A stretch of 5,278 nt of DNA from an uncultured Oscillospiraceae bacterium (GCA_900751035.1 CAADSF010000011.1:1-5278); one strand, 5' to 3'. Shown: positions 1-5,031, counted from the stretch's first letter. Notes: generated by a model from the sequence alone, not told the origin. Program-made: numbers and translations.

Positions 1-1
1 G

Positions 2-190
2 CGCCGGGGCGGCTATGAATTCGACATTCCGTTCTCCCGCCAGCAGCTTGCGGATTATCTCGGCGTGGAGCGCAGTGGACTGTCGCTGGAGCTTGGAAAA
101 ATGCGGGATGAGGGCCTGCTCGACTTTCACAAAAGCCATTTCCTTCTCAAAACGCCGGAGGCTGACCGTCCCTTTCCTTCTGCGCGTTAA
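2..190 (+). CDS. Crp/Fnr-family transcriptional regulator, C-terminal fragment
   Basis: The frame opens at the window edge and runs 62 residues to a TAA, so only the C-terminus is visible. It reads as the helix-turn-helix of a Crp/Fnr regulator: a PFSRQQLADYLGVERSGLSL segment, then ELGKMRDEGLLDFHKSHFLL, matching the family pattern of an (I/L)PFSRQ(E/Q)LADYLGV first helix, a recognition helix with S-x-L-S, and a short C-terminal strand. Such proteins bind promoters as dimers. The N-terminal sensor (cyclic-nucleotide-like fold, possibly with an Fe-S or haem ligand) lies outside the window, so the signal cannot be named. The tail after the strand (KTPEADRPFPSAR) is short and polar. The gene probably ends its transcript at the terminator at 323-357. 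Family assignment is firm for a fragment; subfamily is not determinable. Confidence 0.78.
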   Translation, partial: RRGGYEFDIPFSRQQLADYLGVERSGLSLELGKMRDEGLLDFHKSHFLLKTPEADRPFPSAR

Positions 191-322
191 GGAGCCCCCT
201 TTGGGCGTATTGGCAAGTGCGGATACACCGAGCAGAATATTGGGCTTTTACAGAAGGAGAGGGCAACTACGAACCTGCAGAGATTGACAAGACAGCGTCA
301 GCTCGTACAATCTGATTTGATC

Positions 323-357
323 ATACCCACAGCCGCTTTGGCTGTGGGTATTTTCTG
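323..357 (+). terminator. Rho-independent terminator
   Basis: A perfect 12-bp stem (323-334 with 340-351; left arm ATACCCACAGCC) closes a 5-base loop GCTTT, and is followed by TTTCTGTTT. It lies downstream of the Crp/Fnr fragment. There is no AT tract on its 5' side, so it should act mainly on plus-strand transcription. Confidence 0.85.
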
Positions 358-552
358 TTTGAACTTCAAAAGCTTTGCAGAACTCAAGGAGTCTAATGCC
401 AAATTCAGCATGTCACCAACTATGAGGAAAACATCTTTTAGAGAAAGGTCAAAATTCAAATGGTTCGGCAGGGAAGATAAACGGCGTCCTTTTGCGATGC
501 CGCTTCCGAAAAATCACAGCTTCGCCCCTTAACGAAGACTTTAAGTTAAATC

Positions 553-561
553 TGTTATACT
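553..561 (+). promoter_or_regulatory. Extended -10 promoter of the CPBP gene
   Basis: TGTTATACT gives a TG-n-TATACT extended -10 element. No good -35 hexamer lies 17 bases upstream (CGAAGA at 533-538), which fits an extended -10 promoter. It would place the transcription start near 568, about 40 bases before the start codon. Confidence 0.6.
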
Positions 562-587
562 GCAGCAGTCCCCTCAAAAATACAGAC

Positions 588-593
588 AGGAGA
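588..593 (+). promoter_or_regulatory. Ribosome binding site of the CPBP gene
   Basis: AGGAGA lies 13 bases before the ATG at 607 and 16 before the in-frame ATG at 610, which is rather long spacing. The upstream TTG at 599 reads into a stop within four codons, so 607 is the best start. Confidence 0.55.
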
Positions 594-606
594 AAAAATT
601 GACCCT

Positions 607-1395
607 ATGATGAAAAAAAGATATTTCGCTATTCCCATTCTTGCAGTCGCACTGCATTTTTTGCTGTCCAATCTGTTGTATTTCCTTGTGGAAAGACTCG
701 TTTTGGATGTTTTTCATATCCCCCCGCAGCAATTTATGAACTACTCATATTGGGGCGAGATTTTGATCTACGCCGTTCTTATCCTCGTATTCTTCACGCT
801 CTATAAACTGCTTTGGAGGAAAGAGATAAGCGAACCGCGCACAGCGACAAATTTCAAAGATGTGCTCGGCAGTCTGGTCGTGGGATTTGGCATTTGCGGA
901 ATCTCCGGTCTTTGGATCATGCTGGCAGAACAGCTTCCCTCGCTGCAAAAAAGCGTTGAGGCAATGAACGCCGGTGCTGAAAATATTGCCGGTGGAAATG
1001 CATTTGGAACATTTATGATCGCGGTGATTGCTGCACCTGTTGTAGAAGAAATTCTATTCCGCGGCATTGTGCTTCGCTCCATGCGGAAATTTACCCCCGC
1101 TTGGGCCGCGATTCTAATATCATCTGTACTCTTCGGCGTTTATCACCTGAATATCGTGCAGGCTGCCTATGCCACCCTTATGGGCATTGCCGCAGGAATC
1201 CTTTACGAGAAGAAAAGGAACCTGCTGTTTCCCATCCTCGTGCATTTCGCAAACAACCTCATTACTATGCTGCAGGGCTTTGCGCCATCCGAAGTGAATG
1301 AACTGATCAACATTTTTATTCTGATCATGATCGCTCCTGCAGGGTATATCGTCTGCCGCTCACTCCGACAGGACAAAAGAGCAGATAGCATGTAA
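607..1395 (+). CDS. CPBP family intramembrane glutamic endopeptidase
   Basis: This is a 262-residue polytopic membrane protein of the CPBP (CAAX protease and bacteriocin-processing, Abi) family. The family motif 1, EExxxR, is present as VVEEILFRG with E147, E148 and R152. Motif 2, FxxxH, is FGVYH with F176 and H180. Motif 3, HxxxN, is HFANN with H213 and N217. All expected catalytic or ligand residues are therefore present. Hydrophobic segments lie at about residues 7-27, 50-68, 87-106, 133-152, 164-180, 186-199 and 233-250. Characterised members process prenylated or bacteriocin-related peptides or confer self-immunity; the substrate here is unknown. No bacteriocin precursor, ABC transporter or other partner is next to it, and it sits alone between its own promoter and terminator. 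Confidence 0.9.
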   Translation: MMKKRYFAIPILAVALHFLLSNLLYFLVERLVLDVFHIPPQQFMNYSYWGEILIYAVLILVFFTLYKLLWRKEISEPRTATNFKDVLGSLVVGFGICGISGLWIMLAEQLPSLQKSVEAMNAGAENIAGGNAFGTFMIAVIAAPVVEEILFRGIVLRSMRKFTPAWAAILISSVLFGVYHLNIVQAAYATLMGIAAGILYEKKRNLLFPILVHFANNLITMLQGFAPSEVNELINIFILIMIAPAGYIVCRSLRQDKRADSM

Positions 1396-1420
1396 GTTTT
1401 TATGCAATGTATAAAGCATA

Positions 1421-1459
1421 CAGCGGCACAGAGCAAACTCTCTGTGCCGTTGTTTTTTT
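1421..1459 (+). terminator. Rho-independent terminator of the CPBP gene
   Basis: A 13-bp stem with one G-T pair (1421-1433 with 1440-1452; CAGCGGCACAGAG against CTCTGTGCCGTTG) closes a 6-base loop. Seven T follow at 1453-1459. It begins 26 bases after the CPBP stop codon. Confidence 0.9.
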
Positions 1460-1675
1460 ATCTCCTTCGTAATAGAGCAGCATGGGAAAAGAAATCGAGG
1501 CACAGTAAGCAGCGCCAAAGTTGCGGCAGTCCTTCTTATCTGATCAGGTATTCCCGCAGGAATCTATTTCATGTCCAGGACGACTATCCATTATGACTGC
1601 AAAAAGCAGAAGCCACGTTGGCAGATCAAAACCACATCTTTGCAGATACTCGATCACGCGCCCCCTTGTCTGATG

Positions 1676-1867
1676 TTATGGCAGTCGCCTATGCTCTGTG
1701 CGGTCATAGTTCCAATCCCATGTGACGAATTGAACGCTGTATTTGCTTGGATTACCTGCCAGCACAGTGCCGCCAAAGTCAGCGAGGATGCGGTGGTCGC
1801 CATCCAGTCCGCTGGCTTTGAGCTGCGGAGCGGCTTCCATAGCGGTCAGTTGCTCCGAAACCTCCAT
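1676..1867 (-). pseudogene. Remnant of a small gene, possibly from a mobile element
   Basis: The minus strand encodes 63 residues with protein-like composition: an EQLTAMEAAPQLKASGLDGD start, then a hydrophobic and aromatic stretch ILADFGGTVLAGNPSKYSVQ followed by FVTWDWNYDRTEHRRLP and a stop. I recall similar accessory proteins in integrative elements of Clostridia, but cannot name a family. The reading stops abruptly after the WDWNYDRT segment. Downstream minus-strand sequence (1460-1675) stays open only in short pieces in different frames, which suggests a truncated or frameshifted gene. The ATG at 1867 has no Shine-Dalgarno sequence in front, and an in-frame TAG lies nine bases upstream, so the 5' end may be lost too. 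It lies about 100 bases beyond the 3' end of tRNA-Arg, where integrative elements commonly insert. It could also be an intact orphan small gene. Confidence 0.45.
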
Positions 1868-1880
1868 AAAAATCTATGGT

Positions 1881-1914
1881 TCAAAAGAAGAAATCCGGGC
1901 TCAAAAAGCCCGGA
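1881..1914 (-). terminator. Rho-independent terminator of the tRNA-Arg transcript
   Basis: Read on the minus strand, a perfect 8-bp stem (TCCGGGCT with AGCCCGGA, 1914-1907 and 1901-1894) closes a 5-base loop. It is followed by a T-rich tail, ATTTCTTCTTTTGA (1893-1880). It lies about 55 bases past the tRNA CCA end. Confidence 0.8.
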
Positions 1915-1921
1915 AACGGTT

Positions 1922-1950
1922 GATGCGCCTGGCTTTGCGCCAGACGCATC
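1922..1950 (-). repeat. Trailer hairpin downstream of tRNA-Arg
   Basis: Twelve-base arms (1922-1933 and 1939-1950) match except at one position and close a 5-base loop. The hairpin sits between the tRNA 3' end and the terminator. Its 12-base core GGCTTTGCGCCA (1931-1942) recurs at 2139-2150, just past the damaged tRNA copy. Confidence 0.6.
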
Positions 1951-1968
1951 TATACCGGTAACTCTTTA

Positions 1969-2045
1969 TGGTACGCCCGACTGGATTCGAACCAGCGGCC
2001 TTTAGAGTCGGAGTCTAACGCTCTATCCAACTGAGCTACGGGCGC
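1969..2045 (-). tRNA. tRNA-Arg (anticodon CCG)
   Basis: The minus strand folds as a complete 77-base tRNA. The acceptor is GCGCCCG against CGGGCGT (G1-U72 wobble). The D arm is GCTC/GAGC, the anticodon stem TTAGA/TCTAA, and the loop CTCCGAC gives anticodon CCG, reading arginine CGG. The T arm is GCTGG-TTCGAAT-CCAGT, followed by discriminator A and an encoded CCA. It probably shares the promoter at 2248-2276, reading through the damaged copy at 2176-2214, and ends at the terminator at 1881-1914. Confidence 0.96.
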
Positions 2046-2069
2046 GTATTTGGTTGTGGGTTTCTGCAA

Positions 2070-2091
2070 TAGTCGTCAAATAGTAGTCAAC
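2070..2091 (+). repeat. Adjacent pair of imperfect 11-base direct repeats
   Basis: TAGTCGTCAAA (2070-2080) is followed directly by TAGTAGTCAAC (2081-2091), identical at 9 of 11 positions. They lie between the intact and the damaged tRNA-Arg. Short paired direct repeats of this kind can be integrase arm sites, but nothing here proves it. Confidence 0.35.
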
Positions 2092-2143
2092 GACCACGCA
2101 TTTTTTCTCTGCCGTCCCCGCAAACGCAGGTGTGGCAAGGCTT

Positions 2144-2214
2144 TGCGCCATATCTCAACTGGAGATGCCTGAAATGTCGGAGTCTGACGCTCTATCCAAC
2201 TGAGCTACAGGCAC
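2144..2214 (-). pseudogene. Decayed tRNA-Arg(CCG) copy
   Basis: From 2214 down to 2176 the minus strand matches the intact tRNA-Arg at 36 of 39 positions: acceptor 5' strand GTGCCTG, D arm, 5' anticodon stem and the full anticodon loop CTCCGAC. Directly after the loop the similarity stops. The expected TCTGA strand is replaced by ATTTC, so the anticodon stem cannot form, and there is no TTCGAAT T-loop and no CCA. A short hairpin (ATCTC-CAGTT-GAGAT) and a GGCGC that could pair with part of the acceptor follow, so a decayed but tRNA-like fold down to 2144 is conceivable. The end at 2144 is a guess; homology is secure only for 2176-2214. Confidence 0.65.
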
Positions 2215-2247
2215 ATATTGAATTGGGACGCAGGGGTTAATAAAGTA

Positions 2248-2276
2248 AGTATAGCAACTTTTTCCACTTCTGTAAA
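2248..2276 (-). promoter_or_regulatory. Sigma-A promoter of the tRNA-Arg unit
   Basis: On the minus strand, -35 TTTACA (2276-2271), a 17-base spacer and -10 TATACT (2253-2248) are followed about 34 bases later by the 5' end of the damaged tRNA copy. The next intact transcript is tRNA-Arg at 2045. Confidence 0.75.
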
Positions 2277-2296
2277 GCTAAAATTTTCGTCAAAGA

Positions 2297-2315
2297 TCGT
2301 TAAAAAAATTGACAA
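2297..2315. promoter_or_regulatory. Possible Rex operator overlapping the rex -35
   Basis: TCGTTAA-AAAAA-TTGACAA resembles the Rex consensus TTGTTAA-N4-TTAACAA, with one mismatch in each half and a spacer of five instead of four. The right half includes the -35 hexamer TTGACA, so binding would block the promoter. Autoregulation by Rex is known in several Firmicutes. The imperfect spacing keeps this tentative. Confidence 0.35.
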
Positions 2316-2337
2316 CTTCTTCTCTCGCTCGTATAAT
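2309..2337 (+). promoter_or_regulatory. rex: Consensus sigma-A promoter of rex
   Basis: A perfect -35 TTGACA (2309-2314), a 17-base spacer and a perfect -10 TATAAT (2332-2337) predict transcription starting near 2344, giving a leader of about 25 bases before the rex ATG. Confidence 0.9.
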
Positions 2338-2343
2338 TGCAGT

Positions 2344-2368
2344 ATCCTAAAATAAAGGATCGTTCCTT
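2344..2368 (+). promoter_or_regulatory. rex: rex leader with Shine-Dalgarno in two alternative hairpins
   Basis: The ribosome binding site AAAGGA (2354-2359) lies 9 bases before the ATG at 2369. Its AGGA core can pair upstream (ATCCT 2344-2348 with AGGAT 2356-2360) or downstream (AAGGA 2355-2359 with TCCTT 2364-2368). Both stems are only 5 bp, so the effect on translation is uncertain. Confidence 0.5.
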
Positions 2369-3028
2369 ATGAAAAAACGCAAAATTTCCGACGCTGTCGT
2401 CCGGCGTCTTCCCCGTTACTACCGCTATCTCGACGATCTGCACTCCAAGGGCATCGTGCGCATTTCGTCGAGCTTGCTCGGCGAGCGCATGGGCATCACC
2501 GCCTCGCAGATCCGCCAGGACCTGAGCTGCTTTGGCGAATTCGGCCAGCAGGGCTACGGCTACAACATTTTGGAGCTGCGCACCGAGATCGGTCACATTC
2601 TCGGCGTGGACGAGCAGCACCGCCTCGTCGTCGTCGGCGCCGGTCACCTGGGCCACGCGCTGCTGCGCAACTTTGACTTCATGCAGACCGGTTTTCTGCT
2701 TGACACCGCGTTCGACGTCTCCCCCACGCTCATCGGCACGCGCGTCAACAACGTGCTTATCCGCTCGTTCGACGAGATCGGCGACTATTTCGCCGTGTGC
2801 CATCCCGACGTCGCGGTGCTAACTGTGCCGAAAAACATCGCCCAGGAGGTCGCCGAGCAGCTCGTTGCGCTTGGCGTGCGCGGGATCTGGAATTTCACCA
2901 ACACAGAGCTGCACGTCGGCAGCGAGGTCTTCACCGAGGACGTCCACTTTGCCGACAGTCTGCTCACGCTGAGCTACCGCATCTCCAAGACCTCCGCCGA
3001 GGCGGAGGAGGAAGGAGCCAAACCGTGA
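2369..3028 (+). CDS. rex: Redox-sensing transcriptional repressor Rex
   Basis: Rex is a homodimeric repressor that senses the NADH/NAD+ ratio. It leaves DNA when NADH binds and so derepresses fermentation and anaerobic-respiration genes. The protein is 219 residues, the normal length. Residues 12-66 form the winged-helix domain with the hallmark RRLPRYYRYL (12-21), ITASQIRQDLSCFGEFGQQG (43-62) and YGYN. The Rossmann domain starts at VVVGAGHLGHAL (87-98), with the glycine motif GAGHLG at 90-95 and AFD at 114-116. VLTVP (150-154) and GIWNF (172-176) are typical of the nucleotide-binding half. The C-terminal tail after about residue 207 is Glu/Ala-rich and variable. The ATG at 2369 follows AAAGGA. 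The stop overlaps the GTG of the next gene, so they are co-transcribed. Confidence 0.97.
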   Translation: MKKRKISDAVVRRLPRYYRYLDDLHSKGIVRISSSLLGERMGITASQIRQDLSCFGEFGQQGYGYNILELRTEIGHILGVDEQHRLVVVGAGHLGHALLRNFDFMQTGFLLDTAFDVSPTLIGTRVNNVLIRSFDEIGDYFAVCHPDVAVLTVPKNIAQEVAEQLVALGVRGIWNFTNTELHVGSEVFTEDVHFADSLLTLSYRISKTSAEAEEEGAKP

Positions 3029-4140
3029 AAAGGCCCATTGCCCTGCTCGCATCGCTCCTCGCAGTGACGGTGCTCGCCACCGCGGCCACGGCCGCAGGGG
3101 GAGGCAGCAGCGACCCGCTGATCTCGCTCAACTATCTGCAAACAACGTTTACCACCAAGGCGACTTCGTCCATCGACGCCGCCCTCGACAAGGCCGATCA
3201 GGCGGCGTATGCAAAGGCTGAGGCCGCGCTCCGCTCGACCATCGCCGCGGCCGAGGCCAACGTGGGCGCGCAGCGCGCCGACGTCTTCACCGAGTCGCGC
3301 CTCAAGCAGGGCGACATTCTCTCCGGCACGACCGGTCTTCAGGTCATCGTGCTGGCGGGCAGCGTCAATGTGCAGTTTTCCTCCGGCGCGGTCGTCGACG
3401 TGACGACCGGCAGCGAGGTCAAAAGCGGCGCGGCGCTCGCGGAAAATCACCGCTATCTCGTCGCCGAGGACACGACGGCGCTTTTCACCGTCACCGGCAA
3501 GACCGCGGTCGTGAATTACTGCGGCTTCTATTCCATCGCAAGCTCTTCCTCGGTCGACTATCCGGCCATGGCCGCCTCGCTCAAAACGCTCACGCTCTTC
3601 CGCGGGTCGGACACGGGCTACGGCGAGGGCTTTGACCTCGAAAAGGCCCCCACGCGCATGGAGGCGCTCATTATGCTCATTCGTCTTCTCGGCGAGGAGA
3701 GCGAGGCGCTGACCTGCACGGCCTACCAGCCCTTTACCGACGTGCCCGACTGGGCGCTGCCCTACGCGGCCTACGCCTACTCCAAAGGCTACACCAACGG
3801 CGTCGGCCCAACGACATTCGGCACGACGATGAGTGCATCGGCGGAGATGTACACAGAATTTCTGCTGCGCGCACTGCGCTACAGCTCCACCGCGCAGTCT
3901 GATATCTCCAACGCGCCCGAGCGCGCGTACTTTGCGGGCGTCCTGACCGCGGGCGAGGGGAGCGCTTTGCGCGCCTCCGCATTCCTGCGCGCCGACGTCG
4001 TATACCTCTCTTACTACGCACTCGAAACGAACGTCAGCGGCGGCAGCAAGCTGAGCGACACGCTCATCGCGCGTGGTGTCTTCTCCGACGCGGCCTACCG
4101 CGCTTCCCGCGCGATGGTAAATTCTGCGCGCATCGGCTGA
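3025..4140 (+). CDS. Secreted S-layer-homology (SLH) domain protein
   Basis: The start is taken as GTG 3025, overlapping the rex stop as GTGA, with AGGAG 7 bases upstream; a longer in-frame reading inside rex has no such signal. The product is 371 residues. Residues 1-24 form a signal peptide (KR, then a hydrophobic core IALLASLLAVTVLATAATAA). Residues 46-82 are Ala/Lys/Glu-rich and probably helical. Residues 95-172 look like a small beta domain (GDILSGTTGLQVIVLAGSVN onward, through YLVAEDTT to GFYSI). Residues 202-287 resemble an SLH repeat, including PTRMEALIMLIRLLGEE, the diagnostic FTDVPDWALPYAAYAYSKGY (237-256) and GVGPTTFG. The remainder is a weaker second SLH-like part. Such domains usually bind secondary wall polymers. 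Its role is unknown. The rex link suggests redox-tuned expression of a cell-surface protein, which is inference. Confidence 0.82.
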   Translation: MKRPIALLASLLAVTVLATAATAAGGGSSDPLISLNYLQTTFTTKATSSIDAALDKADQAAYAKAEAALRSTIAAAEANVGAQRADVFTESRLKQGDILSGTTGLQVIVLAGSVNVQFSSGAVVDVTTGSEVKSGAALAENHRYLVAEDTTALFTVTGKTAVVNYCGFYSIASSSSVDYPAMAASLKTLTLFRGSDTGYGEGFDLEKAPTRMEALIMLIRLLGEESEALTCTAYQPFTDVPDWALPYAAYAYSKGYTNGVGPTTFGTTMSASAEMYTEFLLRALRYSSTAQSDISNAPERAYFAGVLTAGEGSALRASAFLRADVVYLSYYALETNVSGGSKLSDTLIARGVFSDAAYRASRAMVNSARIG

Positions 4141-4167
4141 CACCTTTTTGCGTTCCCACCATACTAT

Positions 4168-4200
4168 GGATTGAGACCGCTGCGCGGGCGGTTTCAATCT
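4168..4200 (+). terminator. Stem-loop, weak terminator or processing hairpin
   Basis: Arms 4169-4180 and 4188-4199 (GATTGAGACCGC with GCGGTTTCAATC, one G-T pair) close a 7-base loop. The 3' side is only TTCATAGGGG, so termination should be leaky and transcripts may continue into the small Cys/Gly gene. Confidence 0.55.
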
Positions 4201-4218
4201 TCATAGGGGGTTCGTTTT

Positions 4219-4362
4219 ATGTGCAATAATAACTGTGGTTTTGGCGGCGGCTGCTGCCTGTGGATCCTGATCCTCATCATCCTGATCTTCGCCTGCGGCG
4301 GCTGCGGCGGTGGCTGCGGCTGCAACAATGGCTGTGGCTGCAATAACGGCTGCGGCTGCTAA
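4219..4362 (+). CDS. Small Cys/Gly-rich membrane peptide (47 aa)
   Basis: The ATG at 4219 is preceded by AGGGGG (4205-4210) at 8 bases. The 47-residue product has 12 Cys and 14 Gly. It starts MCNNNCGFGGGCC, then has a short hydrophobic stretch LWILILIILIFA (14-25), then a Cys/Gly tail. Residues 32-47 are a repeat of GCGCNN (2.7 copies). At DNA level the copies differ at synonymous positions (TGC/TGT, AAC-AAT/AAT-AAC), which argues for selection on the peptide. Similar very small high-cysteine proteins occur in Clostridia genomes, sometimes labelled chorion-class high-cysteine protein; no function is established. Metal binding, redox cycling or disulfide cross-linking are guesses from composition. 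It may be read through from the rex operon; no separate promoter was found. Confidence 0.72.
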   Translation: MCNNNCGFGGGCCLWILILIILIFACGGCGGGCGCNNGCGCNNGCGC

Positions 4363-4370
4363 ACCTGCAT

Positions 4371-4408
4371 AAGAAGGGGGCTGTGCAAAAGCGCGGCCCT
4401 CTTTTTTT
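4371..4408 (+). terminator. Strong Rho-independent terminator
   Basis: Arms 4371-4386 and 4391-4406 form a 16-bp stem including several G-T pairs, closing an AAAA loop. Seven T (4402-4408) form the tail and partly join the stem. It starts 8 bases after the Cys/Gly peptide stop. Confidence 0.9.
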
Positions 4409-4462
4409 GCTTTCTGCGCACAGCGCAGTGGGGATGGCAGCGCCGGTGGCGCTGCACGGGAT

Positions 4463-4502
4463 AAGGGGGATACTCTCTTTCTCGAAAGAGAGTATCCCCC
4501 TT
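4463..4502. repeat. 40-base near-perfect palindrome
   Basis: Arms 4463-4481 and 4484-4502 are exactly complementary over 19 bases (AAGGGGGATACTCTCTTTC and its complement) around a central TC. There is no T-tract on either side, so it is not a typical terminator. Confidence 0.85.
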
Positions 4503-4520
4503 GAACCCCCAAGAGAAAGG

Positions 4521-4570
4521 TTACATTGCCAGCCTTGATCTTGAAGAGCTGCACGCGCTGCGCAATGTAA
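4521..4570. repeat. Long hairpin with 13-bp bulged stem
   Basis: TTACATTGC-CAGC (4521-4533) pairs with GCTG-CGCAATGTAA (4557-4570) with one unpaired base, enclosing a 23-base loop. Confidence 0.65.
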
Positions 4571-4683
4571 GTGCGGTGTACATGGCTTCGCCATGAATCT
4601 TCTGCGAGTCGTGACTACACGCAACCGCGCCTTACTATCGTGAGGCGCGAGTGACGGTAGTACGGCGGCGGACTGCCTGCGGG

Positions 4684-4705
4684 GCGGCATTGCTGCGCTC
4701 GCCGC
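4684..4705 (-). repeat. 22-base hairpin repeat, copy A (inverted)
   Basis: Read on the minus strand, this is GCGGC-GAGCGCAGCAAT-GCCGC, a 5-bp stem with a 12-base loop. It is identical over all 22 bases to copy B at 5204-5225 in the opposite orientation. The two copies bracket the two-gene module between them. Confidence 0.8.
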
Positions 4706-4713
4706 ATAACGAC

Positions 4714-4740
4714 AAAAACGGCCGCGTCAGCGGTCGTTTT
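4714..4740. terminator. Bidirectional terminator after the RHH gene
   Basis: Arms 4715-4725 and 4730-4740 (AAAACGGCCGC with GCGGTCGTTTT) form an 11-bp stem with a 4-base loop. On minus-strand RNA one pair is an A-C mismatch, followed by TTTTTGTC. On plus-strand RNA that pair is G-U, followed by CTTCTTTG. The hairpin overlaps the last codons and stop of the RHH gene. Confidence 0.7.
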
Positions 4741-4906
4741 CTTCTTTGATCTCGCCTTGTTCTGCCTCGATGTCATTGATATGCTTGAGCAAAACGTATT
4801 CGATGTAATTTGTCATGGAGCGATGTTCTCTTGTGGCCAGCACGCCGATTTTGTCAAACACTTCGTCGGATAAACGAAGTGTAAATACCCGTTTGTTCGT
4901 TGCCAT
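4727..4906 (-). CDS. Ribbon-helix-helix DNA-binding protein (59 aa)
   Basis: A 59-residue minus-strand protein starts at ATG 4906, with a strong AGGAGG (4918-4913) 6 bases upstream. The layout is that of an Arc/CopG/MetJ-type ribbon-helix-helix repressor: a strand KRVFTLRLSD (5-14), helix A EVFDKIGVLATREH (15-28), and helix B SMTNYIEYVLLKHIND (30-45), the RSMTNYIEYVLL segment being very typical. The tail EAEQGEIKEENDR is charged. Such proteins bind short palindromes as dimers of the N-terminal strand. The perfect palindrome at 4980-4993 in the divergent spacer is an obvious candidate site. No toxin gene follows it on the same strand, so it is not a classic antitoxin operon. It is visibly more AT-rich than rex and its operon, which suggests acquisition. 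Confidence 0.85.
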   Translation of the reverse strand: MATNKRVFTLRLSDEVFDKIGVLATREHRSMTNYIEYVLLKHINDIEAEQGEIKEENDR

Positions 4907-4970
4907 ACACAGCCTCCTGCTTGATCTTTAGCTTATTGTATGGTTTTCGTTCAGAAAAGTATGCAGTCCA

Positions 4971-4999
4971 TTGACTTCTAAGTGATATCACTTTACAAT
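4971..4999 (+). promoter_or_regulatory. Sigma-A promoter of the 50-aa gene
   Basis: -35 TTGACT (4971-4976), a 17-base spacer and -10 TACAAT (4994-4999) place the start near 5006, about 26 bases before the ATG at 5032. Confidence 0.85.
4980..4993. promoter_or_regulatory. Perfect 14-base palindromic operator candidate
   Basis: AAGTGATATCACTT lies wholly within the spacer between the -35 and -10 of the plus-strand promoter. A repressor bound here would block RNA polymerase. The adjacent RHH protein is the natural candidate binder, by proximity only. Confidence 0.65.
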
Positions 5000-5031
5000 A
5001 AGAGAACATTAAAAGAAAGGTGATGGACAAC

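Larger units (their letters stand above)
191..606. other. Intergenic region with no supported gene
   Basis: This stretch of about 415 bases separates the regulator fragment from the CPBP gene. It holds one clear terminator (323-357), the extended -10 promoter (553-561) and the ribosome binding site (588-593) of the next gene. Two open frames exist: 284-532 on plus with a TTG start, and about 298-513 on minus with no plausible start. Neither has a ribosome binding site or a recognisable domain, and both run straight through the terminator hairpin, so no gene is called. Confidence 0.6.
4409..4710. repeat. Gene-free array of consecutive hairpins
   Basis: About 300 bases hold seven successive inverted repeats: 4414-4428 (CTGCGC-ACA-GCGCAG), 4437-4455 (GCAGCGCC-GGT-GGCGCTGC), 4463-4502 (19-base arms), 4521-4570 (13-bp stem with one bulge), 4581-4595 (CATGGC-TTC-GCCATG), 4626-4649 (10-bp stem, TATC loop) and 4684-4705 (GCGGC...GCCGC). 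No frame here has a ribosome binding site or domain. The density suggests a mosaic of dispersed palindromic repeats or a structured RNA. No promoter is obvious on either strand. Confidence 0.6.

Noticed and set aside
15..287. 90-codon plus-strand frame starting at 15
   Set aside because: It is out of frame with the Crp/Fnr helix-turn-helix sequence that explains this DNA.
284..532. 82-codon plus-strand frame and a start-less minus-strand frame in the same stretch
   Set aside because: Both cross the perfect terminator hairpin at 323-351. The plus frame needs a TTG start without a ribosome binding site and no family is recognised.
1571..2005. 144-codon open frame on plus ending GTPDWIRTSGL
   Set aside because: Its end is the antisense translation of tRNA-Arg, a well-known artefact, and it runs antisense through the terminator and the minus-strand gene remnant. 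It has no domain.
2300..2803. 167-codon open frame on minus opposite rex
   Set aside because: It is a shadow of a textbook Rex gene; low-complexity composition and no start signals.
2974..4197. 407-codon open frame on minus opposite the SLH gene
   Set aside because: It is an Arg/Gly/Ala-rich shadow caused by GC-rich codons of the plus-strand gene, with no ribosome binding site. The plus strand has a signal peptide and SLH motifs.
4201..4690. Overlapping minus-strand open frames of 117 and 137 codons through the hairpin array
   Set aside because: They pass through the 40-base palindrome, the strong terminator and the Cys/Gly gene, yielding Ala or Ser/Arg runs, and have no ribosome binding site.
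4409..4710. CRISPR array
   Set aside because: The hairpins differ from one another; there are no equal direct repeats with regular spacers.
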